In this document: in pieces, positions 7,401 to 12,188 of the stretch
Layout: the number at the start of each line of letters is the position of its first letter
Numbering within the stretch: the first letter of the stretch is position 1
Assembly: GCA_016872875.1 (NCBI GenBank)
Contig: VGYW01000230.1
Span: forward strand, 1-13,339
DNA length: 13,339 nt
Source: Planctomycetota bacterium
GTDB lineage: Bacteria; Planctomycetota; PUPC01; DSUN01
Direction: 5' to 3'
The notes under the pieces: generated by a model
Told to the model about the DNA's origin: nothing
Seen by the model: only the letters and a program-made list of their open reading frames with translations
Databases searched by the model: none
Program-made: the position numbers and the translations under genes

Positions 7401-7522
7401 TCACCGCTGGCTGGCGGCTCGCCCGCGGCGGACCACAGAGTCACGAGCGCGGTTAGCAGGCCGGCAACGGCCGCCACCGCATTGCTGGTCGTATATGGGG
7501 GTGTCAAATCTTCTTTTTTCAC
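4457..7522 (-). CDS. Secreted heparinase II/III-like polysaccharide lyase with inserted beta-sandwich domain
   Basis: A 1021-residue exported protein that probably cleaves an acidic polysaccharide by beta-elimination. GTG 7522 follows a strong GGAGGTGAGG site. Residues 14-34 form the signal-peptide core. Residues about 35-180 are a beta-rich N-terminal domain. An alpha/alpha toroid starts near 185 (HPRLVFRRGDLARLR) and includes NYASNHVAICQGGGG (332-346). It is interrupted at about 380-545 by a domain with WLFAGPL, FYYTVVE and GRPLVKNG that resembles the PA14/jelly-roll-like modules common in planctomycete enzymes. The toroid resumes with DHGWYNEGEGYSRYA (605-619), expected to supply the catalytic tyrosine. 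The C-terminal beta-sandwich domain (about 750-1021) has FRSQW and WQMHTGGTL. The usual HxHxDxxSF segment reads WSYADGASF (783-791), lacking both histidines. The general family is fairly certain; the substrate and activity are not. Confidence 0.8.
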   Translation of the reverse strand: MKKEDLTPPYTTSNAVAAVAGLLTALVTLWSAAGEPPASGDLALILEDAAPYSDKSGKPCLQRIELNLTVREGKWDSEVWGTTMFFEPRWAVRTAYGKSEAEGRIMSLDEAGGRTRLKVETRVPRDIWGTPELEADYTLELERQGNEFKGRYSGQCNGRPVQGQAHGLLNPPFSPPVQAFHPLAACEHPRLVFRRGDLARLRRHAETPEGTAILTRLRELLARPIRNESAGYHAAGHGLLCLLHDDPAEARKARAIVERVVFGPGYGGQNPWHRGQEKERHLRAPLGVGVALAFDLCYDAWPEDFRTKVAAQLEWKARDLVEGFGREEYNDNYASNHVAICQGGGGVVAMALLGEPGEYFPKPLSPTEQAETPIEAPAGFQPGKDVPVVKLEFGRMPRKWLFAGPLKPEDKDREFLAHLGGREKARPEAGTKVSAGDRTVAFEPLDEAKGIWNSRHTNNLDALDLVMPFNRDYHSTVFYYTVVENDQPRLLEFLCEHGGTRAFLAGRPLVKNGFVRLGKGRFPLLLQVGVGATEPWGRIWTTPRFVEAVEDHAKRAAERHARELAAWERGRQAWLARGKDMPAIPRLLRMAEQRMRRHVTYSTGDHGWYNEGEGYSRYAHTVGTLPFEVAWRTTMGEEFGGSMPGRGWYVPLWATRLLNWGGKPVHPWYGPGGQWSNDFYRSGDFVLGFALVPTDMKPACRWVFDRLWGLQGDKTFGIHEPHQAAYALAHYPFGVEAKHPETILPKALLDRDKGFVQFRSQWKDGDDFVACIYGKSEPTGGGWSYADGASFRLFGLGTMWAVKGGTGKDGGQSVENVVVVPSTNGWLGGHVTHWEPRPHGGTVSFDTSDIYLARPDGKGGAAGEVLSEAPPDAKLVMGRYLDWGIRGLRSFAADYSGQSGAEAVVAIADRIALEPGGKLPAGEPVWQMHTGGTLSVKGNTFTVVGKDRATLRGTFLAPAGAKLAAEGGRLTATGGREFLVVMTIQRGEAPKIETTGVGLNIRARVGRQQVSFDGKGIRIGD

Positions 7523-7561
7523 TTATTCCTCACCTCCCTGACTGTAGGTCGGCGTAGGAAG

Positions 7562-7681
7562 TCACACTTGAGAGAACTCGGTGAACTCCTCGGGGTAGCG
7601 GCTGAGGTCGAGGCGTTGTTCTTCGGGGATGAGGCGGATGCCCCACTTCTGCATCTGGATGGTGCCGAAGATGCGGCCCAT
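7562..7681 (-). CDS. Possible 39-residue leader ORF upstream of the lyase
   Basis: ATG 7681 opens 39 codons, MGRIFGTIQMQKWGIRL then IPEEQRLDLSRYPEEF, ending TGA at 7562-7564. Codon choice is coding-like (many C/G third positions, Glu, Arg, Leu and Tyr well used), unlike the overlapping frame rich in Pro, His and Arg. It lies between a good promoter (7716-7743) and the lyase start at 7522, with a 39-nt gap, so it would be first on the lyase transcript. GAGGG is 9 nt upstream of the ATG. It could be a small protein, a regulatory leader or the remnant of a larger gene; no family is recognised. Confidence 0.35.
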   Translation of the reverse strand: MGRIFGTIQMQKWGIRLIPEEQRLDLSRYPEEFTEFSQV

Positions 7682-7715
7682 TGGGGGTTGCCCTCATTCC
7701 TCCTCCACACCCGCC

Positions 7716-7743
7716 AGTGTAGCGCATGCGGCCAGGTTGTCAA
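7716..7743 (-). promoter_or_regulatory. Sigma70-type promoter for the lyase
   Basis: On the - strand a perfect TTGACA (7738-7743) is followed after 16 nt by TACACT (7716-7721). The predicted start is near 7709, giving a leader of about 187 nt before the lyase GTG at 7522, which contains the 39-codon ORF. GGAGGAGG follows shortly after the predicted start. Confidence 0.55.
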
Positions 7744-7783
7744 GCGCAGATGAGCAAGGGCGCAGGAGCGGGGCCGCGAAGAT

Positions 7784-7931
7784 AACGTCGAACATCGAAC
7801 GTCGAACGTCGAACTTTGAACGTCGAACGCAGACTTGGCGAACTGTAGCAACAAGCGAGGCCGACCAGCTTGCTGCGCCGGCTTCTCTTCGTTCAACGTT
7901 CGACGTTGGACGTTGGACGTTCGACGTTCCC
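7784..7931. repeat. Folded heptamer array D (AACGTCG)
   Basis: The left arm 7784-7829 consists of AACGTCG, AACATCG, AACGTCG, AACGTCG, AACTTTG, AACGTCG, AACG. The right arm 7890-7931 consists of CGTTCAA, CGTTCGA, CGTTGGA twice, CGTTCGA, CGTTCCC. The arms are reverse complements with strict 7-bp period and a 60-nt spacer that includes ACTTGGC. On the - strand the array begins 24 nt after the stop codon of the four-helix-bundle gene. Array E is clearly related. Confidence 0.9.
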
Positions 7932-7955
7932 TCTTCGGCAGGGGCCCGCGGTGAC

Positions 7956-8345
7956 TCACCAGCGGCGGGTTGCCTCGCGCGGCGTGCTTCGCCTGCGTGC
8001 GGTCTGGATGCTGGCGGTGAAGATCTTGATGAGTTCCACGGTCTCCTGGGCCACTGGTGTCACCTGCTCCACGGCCTTGATCAGGGGCACTCGCACGATC
8101 AACTTCAGCCAACGGTGGGCTTCGCGCAGTTCCTTGAGGCACACCTTCATCTTGTGGATGAAATCCGCACGTGATTCGGCGGCTTGCGCCTCGCCGTGAT
8201 TGGGCAGCGGCGAGGTCCCCGACCGAAGCAGCTCGCCCCCAACATGGTTAGCCGCCTTGGTTCTCGGGAGCCGGTCCACGAGGCGGATGATCATTGCCGC
8301 ATACTCAAGCAGGCGCTCCTCAAGATCGTACTTCGCGCTTTCCAC
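7956..8345 (-). CDS. Four-helix-bundle protein (23S rRNA IVS / S23 type)
   Basis: A 129-residue member of the four-helix-bundle family first found in intervening sequences of 23S rRNA and related to diversity-generating-retroelement Avd proteins. The signature LLRSGTSPLPNHGEAQAAES is followed by RADFIHKMKVCLKELREAH, and helix 1 reads DLEERLLEYAAMIIRLVDRL. GTG 8345 is chosen because GGAAAGGAGG lies 6 nt upstream and the family starts with xKYDLEER; the longer ORF to 8459 would translate repeat array E. The C-terminal tail (TARRRSTPREATRRW) is basic. Family function is unknown beyond probable nucleic-acid binding by the basic bundle. The gene sits alone between arrays D and E, which share sequence, so it may form a cassette with them. 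A weak TTGCCA/TACGGT promoter is at 8389-8416. Confidence 0.88.
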   Translation of the reverse strand: MESAKYDLEERLLEYAAMIIRLVDRLPRTKAANHVGGELLRSGTSPLPNHGEAQAAESRADFIHKMKVCLKELREAHRWLKLIVRVPLIKAVEQVTPVAQETVELIKIFTASIQTARRRSTPREATRRW

Positions 8346-8388
8346 GACCGGCCTCCTTTCCCTCCACGAGACGTTCCATGTCGCGCCT

Positions 8389-8416
8389 ACCGTATCGCGA
8401 AGCAGGGGCATGGCAA
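8389..8416 (-). promoter_or_regulatory. Weak candidate promoter of the four-helix-bundle gene
   Basis: On the - strand, TTGCCA (8411-8416) lies 16 nt before TACGGT (8389-8394). The -10 match is poor. It lies between array E and the GTG at 8345, which would allow expression independent of the upstream TIM-barrel gene. Confidence 0.22.
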
Positions 8417-8429
8417 ACCGGAAGAGGAT

Positions 8430-8535
8430 AACGTCGAACTTCGAACGTCGAACGCTCAACTTCGAACGACAGAGGGACTTGGCCGCTATCTTCCGTTCGA
8501 CGTTGGACGTTCGACGTTCAGCGTTCGACGTTCTC
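8430..8535. repeat. Folded heptamer array E (AACGTCG)
   Basis: The left arm 8430-8471 consists of AACGTCG, AACTTCG, AACGTCG, AACGCTC, AACTTCG, AACGACA. The right arm 8494-8535 consists of CGTTCGA, CGTTGGA, CGTTCGA, CGTTCAG, CGTTCGA, CGTTCTC. The spacer is 22 nt. It shares with array D the entry sequence GATAACGTCGAAC, the ACTTGGC motif in the spacer and the 7-bp period. On the - strand it begins 10 nt after the TIM-barrel stop codon. Confidence 0.9.
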
Positions 8536-8545
8536 CTGGCTTCTC

Positions 8546-9622
8546 CTATACCCTATTCGGCAGGCTGCCGGTCATCAGGTGCCGCATGACGAGGCGGTCG
8601 AGGGCCTCGTAGTCGCGGGCGGCGATGAGGGCGGACTCGGCTTTGGTATCAATGGTGCGGACTTTGTCGAGGAGCCAGAGGAACATTTCGCGGCTGTGGG
8701 CAAGATGCTTGGTGGAGACGGCCTTCTTCTGGGGGCGCATGGCCTTGACGTCGAGGCCGACCATGTTGCCGTCGCGGCCATAGCCGCCGAGTTCCAGGAC
8801 ACGTACCTGGTTGTAGGCCCGCCGCAGGTTGACCATGCCAAAGGCACGGTCCTGGTCGAACTTCGGGCCGTTCTGGTCGTTGAGGTGGACGCTCCAGAGC
8901 TTGCCGACGCTGAGGGCGAAGGCCATTTCGTCGGAGGGGTCGAGGCCGGCGAGGATGCTGTGGGCGCTCTCCATGTTGGCGCCGACGCGGGAGGGGTCAA
9001 TGGTCATGTAGGAGATGGCGACGGCGTGGCCCATGGTGGGGACGTAGGCGTGGTCCATCGGCTCGTTGGGCTTGGGCTCGATGAGGATGCGAATGCCCTT
9101 GTCGTAGTCGAGCATCTGGTTGATGGCGTCCACCTGCTTGCGGTAGGCTTCGATTGCGTTCTTGGCTTCGCGGACATAGGTGCCCTCGCGGGCGAGCCAG
9201 AGCACGATGTCGCGGGTGCCGATGAGGCGGGCGATGTCAATGGCCTTCTTCGAGCGCTCGAGGGCGTAGCGGCGGTCGGCGGCGGAGTTGGAGGTGTAGG
9301 CGCCGTCAATGCCGCGGGGCGTTTCCCAGAGGCGTGGGGCGACGAATTCGGCGACGATCCCCGCGTTGTCGAGCCGCCGCTTCATCGCCTTGGCCGCCTT
9401 CTCGATCTGGGCGGGGGACTTGTCGTCGAGGTCGGGCACAGCGTCGTCGTCGTGGAACTGCATCCCGTCGAAGCCTAGCTCCTTGAGCATCTTGATCTTC
9501 TGGTCGAAGTTGAAGCTCTTTCGGACCGGCGGCCCGAAGGGGTCGGCGCCCTCGTGGATGTTCCACGGCCCGAAGGTGAAGCGGTACTTGGTCCGGCCCT
9601 GCGCGTCCACGAACTTCGACAT
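8546..9622 (-). CDS. Xylose isomerase-type TIM-barrel protein (sugar isomerase/epimerase)
   Basis: A 358-residue metal-dependent ketol-isomerase of the xylose isomerase-like TIM-barrel superfamily, acting on a free sugar in the cytoplasm. ATG 9622 follows AAAGGAG by 6 nt. Compared with Streptomyces xylose isomerase, the proton-shuttle histidine is present in FHDDD (H57), as are E182 and K184 in IEPKPNEP, E218 and H221 in MESAHS, D256 and D258 in KFDQD, and D291 in GLDVKAM. These are most of the two-metal site. The metal-1 ligand that is aspartate in the reference (DLNGQ) is here a histidine (H246, VHLNDQNG). The sequence belongs to the subgroup beginning FTFGPWNIxEGADPFG rather than to classical XylA, so the exact sugar is uncertain. 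It is separated from the methyltransferase upstream by palindromic DNA, so probably a separate transcript. Confidence 0.85.
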   Translation of the reverse strand: MSKFVDAQGRTKYRFTFGPWNIHEGADPFGPPVRKSFNFDQKIKMLKELGFDGMQFHDDDAVPDLDDKSPAQIEKAAKAMKRRLDNAGIVAEFVAPRLWETPRGIDGAYTSNSAADRRYALERSKKAIDIARLIGTRDIVLWLAREGTYVREAKNAIEAYRKQVDAINQMLDYDKGIRILIEPKPNEPMDHAYVPTMGHAVAISYMTIDPSRVGANMESAHSILAGLDPSDEMAFALSVGKLWSVHLNDQNGPKFDQDRAFGMVNLRRAYNQVRVLELGGYGRDGNMVGLDVKAMRPQKKAVSTKHLAHSREMFLWLLDKVRTIDTKAESALIAARDYEALDRLVMRHLMTGSLPNRV

Positions 9623-9648
9623 CACACGCTCCTTTGCTGATGAGGTCT

Positions 9649-9748
9649 GTAGTGCGGGCTCCAGCCCGTCCCGTAGCGCCAGCGTCCCGCTGGCCCTATG
9701 CCGCCGGGACGGCGGCGCTACCCAGAGACGGCCTGAAGGCCGCACTAC
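9649..9748. repeat. Four-armed nested palindrome
   Basis: An outer pair GTAGTGCGG / CCGCACTAC (from 9649 and to 9748) encloses four hairpins: GGGCT/AGCCC (9656-9667), GCCAGCG/CGCTGGC (9678-9694), CCGCCG/CGGCGG (9701-9715) and CGGCCT/AGGCCG (9729-9742). A second enclosing pair GTAGCGCC/GGCGCTAC (9673-9680 and 9714-9721) is an alternative to parts of the inner hairpins. It lies just upstream of the TIM-barrel ribosome-binding site. The rest of the 9749-9883 gap shows nothing identifiable. Confidence 0.75.
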
Positions 9749-9883
9749 GAACTGGGACAGGCGAGCCGCCCGTCCCTACAGCCGCTTGGAACTGGGATCA
9801 CTTTGCATGAATCGGGCGGCAGAGTCAAGTGGCAGGAGGCGGAACTTGCGGATGAAGGCGATGGACCGAGTTGGTGTTCTTGT

Positions 9884-9972
9884 CTTCATTGCCCTGCCCC
9901 TATTCGCCTGCCCATTGGCTTTTCGGGCGTGGGAGAAGAGTCTGGCAGGGGAATGGGGGCAGGGGAATGAAG
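9884..9972. repeat. Folded repeat array F (14-bp unit)
   Basis: The left arm 9884-9912 (CTTCATTGCCCTGCCCC and on) and right arm 9944-9972 (GGCAGGGGAATGGGGGCAGG and on) are reverse complements at 26 of 29 positions, each containing two units of CATTCCCCTGCCCC type. The spacer is 31 nt. On the - strand it begins 25 nt after the methyltransferase stop codon. Confidence 0.85.
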
Positions 9973-9997
9973 AGGGGAGCAAGAGCCGGCTATGGCT

Positions 9998-11440
9998 TCA
10001 ACTCGGATGCGAGGCGCTCGGCGGTGCATTGGCGGATGAGGGTTTGGCCGACTGGGTGGCCTGGAGGAGCCAATAGCCCTTGGCCTCGCGGCGGGTGAGG
10101 CCGCGGAAGCGCTTGGACAGCGCGTCGGCGAACCAGGCGGGGTCTTTGGTGACGATGAGGATGCGGCCGGCGGGGAGGAGGACCCTCGCCGCGGTGTCGA
10201 GGAACATCTCGGCGATGCGGTAGTTGCCGTAGTAGGGCGGGTTGGAGAGGACGAGATGGAATCCTCCGCCTTCGCTCAGGACAGGGCCGGGGCGGACGTC
10301 GCGGAGGGTGTTGCCGGTGAGGAGGGTGGTGCAGCGTTCCTGGAGGCCGAGGGCGGCGGCGTTTGCGCTCGCGCACTCGATGGCGCGGGCGTAGGAGTCC
10401 ACGAGGGTCACTTGGGCCTCGGGGCAGCGGAGCGCGGGGATGAGGCCGAGGAGGCCGGCGCCGCAGCCGAGGTCGAGGAGGCGAGGGACGGGGGACGAGG
10501 GGCGAGGGGCGAGGGAGGGGGGGCCAGCGACGAGTGGCGAGTGGCAAGTGGCAAGTGAGCAGAGCGCAGAAGCGAGTGCTGGGGAGGCGAGGAGTGCGCG
10601 GGTGCCGGGGTCGAGGCGGCCGTGGGAGAAGACGCCCGGGCGGGAGAGGAATGAGAGAATGCGGCCGCCTTCCCTGACGGTGAAGGTGCGGCTGAAATCA
10701 GGCTTGCGGGGGCTTGTAACGGACCTCGCGAGGTCCGTAACAGGCTCACCGCCACCGCGGCAGGGCGAGGGGCGGTCCGGGGAGGGCGACGCGGCGCCGC
10801 CGGTGCGGCGGCGGGCGATGTAGGCGACGCCGCTGCGGCGGGTGGGGCCGGGGAGGGTGGTTGCGGAGCCGAAGAGCTCGAGGACCTGGGAGCGGAGGAA
10901 GCGGTCGGAGCGGTTGTCGGTGCTCGTGAAGAGGAGTCCGCCCGGCTTGAGACACCTGAGGGCGAAGGCGAGGCGCTCGAGGAGGAGCTCCCTCACGCCC
11001 GCCATGCTGAAGGGCAGGGCCACGATGTCCCAGGGGCCATCTGGCGGGTCGGGTGCGATGGCGAGCTCGGGGGCGAGCTGCTGGTTGCGCTGCGTCGTCT
11101 CCCGCGCAGCGTCGAGGTCCCAGGCATCGTCGAAGTGGCAGTGGACGCTGAGGTCGGGGTTGAGGGCGCGGAGAGCCATGCCCGCGAGGGCCTCCGCGCT
11201 GTTCACGGCGAGCGCGGCGCCGCTCCGCCCCTTGGGCAACGCGTTCAGCAGCGCCTCCTCGCTGGGATGAACGCCCTTGCGCGAGCGGACGACGAGCGCG
11301 CCATCGGCGAAGGCTTGCCGCCGCCCGCCTTCGCAACTGCTCCCAAGCTGAATCTCGTTCATCAGCAACGGGCGTCCTGGCTTCGGGGGGATTGAGGCGC
11401 CCTTCGCCACCCGGGCCTCCCGGTGTTCGTCCGGGCTCAT
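9998..11440 (-). CDS. RsmC/RlmG-like rRNA guanine-N2 methyltransferase with repeat insertions
   Basis: A 480-residue SAM-dependent methyltransferase with the two-lobed RsmC/RlmG layout. The N-terminal degenerate Rossmann-like domain is at about 40-210 (DIVALPFSM, LKPGGLLFTSTDN). The C-terminal catalytic domain has motif I LLDLGCGAGLLGL (321-333) and the N2-guanine signature SNPPYY (399-404). Family members methylate a guanine of 16S or 23S rRNA. Two stretches look inserted: residues about 212-245, which include a palindrome-encoded VTDLARSVT, and about 296-320, a Pro/Ser/Leu-rich stretch from short tandem repeats just before motif I. Both fall in linkers, so activity may survive. ATG 11440 overlaps the HEPN stop codon (ATGA), giving translational coupling; a later Met at residue 27 is an alternative start. 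The C-terminal tail is low complexity. The precise target base is not known. Confidence 0.78.
   Translation of the reverse strand: MSPDEHREARVAKGASIPPKPGRPLLMNEIQLGSSCEGGRRQAFADGALVVRSRKGVHPSEEALLNALPKGRSGAALAVNSAEALAGMALRALNPDLSVHCHFDDAWDLDAARETTQRNQQLAPELAIAPDPPDGPWDIVALPFSMAGVRELLLERLAFALRCLKPGGLLFTSTDNRSDRFLRSQVLELFGSATTLPGPTRRSGVAYIARRRTGGAASPSPDRPSPCRGGGEPVTDLARSVTSPRKPDFSRTFTVREGGRILSFLSRPGVFSHGRLDPGTRALLASPALASALCSLATCHSPLVAGPPSLAPRPSSPVPRLLDLGCGAGLLGLIPALRCPEAQVTLVDSYARAIECASANAAALGLQERCTTLLTGNTLRDVRPGPVLSEGGGFHLVLSNPPYYGNYRIAEMFLDTAARVLLPAGRILIVTKDPAWFADALSKRFRGLTRREAKGYWLLQATQSAKPSSANAPPSASHPS
10481..10560. repeat. Short tandem repeats inside the methyltransferase gene
   Basis: Two adjacent arrays lie in coding sequence: GGGACG/GGGGCGAG-type units at 10481-10520, and GAGTGGC / AAGTGGC heptamers at 10531-10560. 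Unlike arrays A-F they have only one arm. They encode the PSLAPRPSSPVPR and SLATCHSPLVAG stretches immediately before the SAM-binding motif. Confidence 0.7.
10716..10741. repeat. 26-nt palindromic element, copy 3
   Basis: Arms GTAACGGACCTC and GAGGTCCGTAAC with loop GC; one arm pair is mismatched (A:A), and pairing extends to 10712-10745 with one wobble. Its total length, arm length and loop length, and its outer ACGGA/TCCGT, match copies 1 and 2, while the inner four pairs differ in a compensated way. It is encoded in the linker of the methyltransferase gene and the frame stays open. Confidence 0.85.
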
Positions 11441-11841
11441 GCCTGCTCGGGGACATCAGGCGGCAACAGGGGGCGAACGGCTTGCAGAAGGCATCGGGCA
11501 TCGAGGACAGCCTGCCGCGCATCGGCCGGGCCGACGTGCTTCGTCACGCCGTAGTCGCCCACGTCGCGCAGCGCGAAGAGCCAGTTGTAGATCTCGCCGA
11601 CCTCAGGAGGCAGTCTGCCCGGCTTCACGTAGGCCTGATGGAGGTGAGCGCGCACGCCCGTGTGCTTGGAGAAGCTCTTTCCGTGGCTGAGGAAAAGGGC
11701 AGACACCGCGTAGAAGACAGCGTAGTAGGCACGATTGGCGACGGAATCGTCATGGCCTTTCCCCAGCAGGTCCTCGGCGGCGCGGAGTGTGCCTGACGCC
11801 CGTTGCCAGAGGTCGGCGATCTCCTCGGCGTATTGGGTCAT
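11437..11841 (-). CDS. HEPN-domain protein (toxin partner of MNT)
   Basis: A 134-residue all-helical HEPN protein of the PF05168/UPF0332-like type, with NRAYYAVFYAVSALFLS (36-52), KHTGVRAHLHQ and ALRDVGDYG. In MNT-HEPN modules the HEPN protein is usually an RNase toxin whose activity is silenced by AMPylation by the MNT partner. ATG 11841 overlaps the MNT stop (ATGA), and GGAGGG lies 9 nt upstream. The canonical catalytic R-x(4-6)-H is not apparent: in RAYYAVFYA the position that is often histidine is tyrosine. The protein may therefore be inactive, use other residues, or act by binding. The stop overlaps the methyltransferase start by 4 nt, tying the three genes into one operon. Confidence 0.85.
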   Translation of the reverse strand: MTQYAEEIADLWQRASGTLRAAEDLLGKGHDDSVANRAYYAVFYAVSALFLSHGKSFSKHTGVRAHLHQAYVKPGRLPPEVGEIYNWLFALRDVGDYGVTKHVGPADARQAVLDARCLLQAVRPLLPPDVPEQA

Positions 11842-12155
11842 ACTGGCAATCCCTCCCTCTGGACGTTGCGGTAGAGTCGGCAGCCCCCCTGTCGGTACTC
11901 GTCGGCTTCCGCCGGCATCACCGAGAACTGGCGGGCGGCTTCCAGTTGCACGGGGTAGAGCGCGTGGCAGATACGCCGCAGCTCGGTTCCCACCGCGACC
12001 GGGCCGTCGAGGAGCACGAGGAGGTCCACGTCGCTCTCCGCCGTGTCCTCTCCTCGCGCCGTGGAGCCGTAGAGGATGACGCCCTTCAACCTCTGTCCGT
12101 AAAGGCTCTCCAGGGCAGCGCGGCATCTTCGCAAGATAGGGTCGTTGGGCCTCAT
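11838..12155 (-). CDS. MNT-type minimal nucleotidyltransferase (antitoxin)
   Basis: A 105-residue minimal nucleotidyltransferase of the polymerase-beta superfamily. The signature GSTARGEDTAESDVDLLVL (30-48) contains the GSxxRG loop and the SDxD metal-binding pair. The next helical part (LRRICHALYPVQLE) is typical of MNT antitoxins encoded ahead of HEPN genes, which transfer AMP to the HEPN partner. ATG 12155 has only a weak AGGA upstream, and the gene starts 33 nt after the upstream unknown gene, suggesting a shared transcript. The stop overlaps the HEPN start. The order antitoxin then toxin with 4-nt overlap is standard for these modules. Confidence 0.88.
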   Translation of the reverse strand: MRPNDPILRRCRAALESLYGQRLKGVILYGSTARGEDTAESDVDLLVLLDGPVAVGTELRRICHALYPVQLEAARQFSVMPAEADEYRQGGCRLYRNVQREGLPV

Positions 12156-12188
12156 CGTCGCGGGTCCTGGGCTCCCACCTTTGATATG

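Noticed and set aside
7519..8142. 207-codon - strand ORF as a gene
   Set aside because: It runs through array D and overlaps the four-helix-bundle gene out of frame; its composition is typical of a shadow frame.
7784..8535. CRISPR-like array
   Set aside because: Units are only 7 bp, contiguous, and occur as inverted arms with no unique spacers between units; no cas genes are present.
9649..9748. tRNA gene suggested by the cloverleaf shape
   Set aside because: There is no T-loop GGTTCGA, no anticodon-loop pattern and no CCA-proximal acceptor stem of 7 bp; the arms are too GC-rich and regular.
9776..9982. 68-codon - strand ORF between the methyltransferase and TIM barrel
   Set aside because: It starts inside repeat array F, has no ribosome-binding site and shows low-complexity composition.
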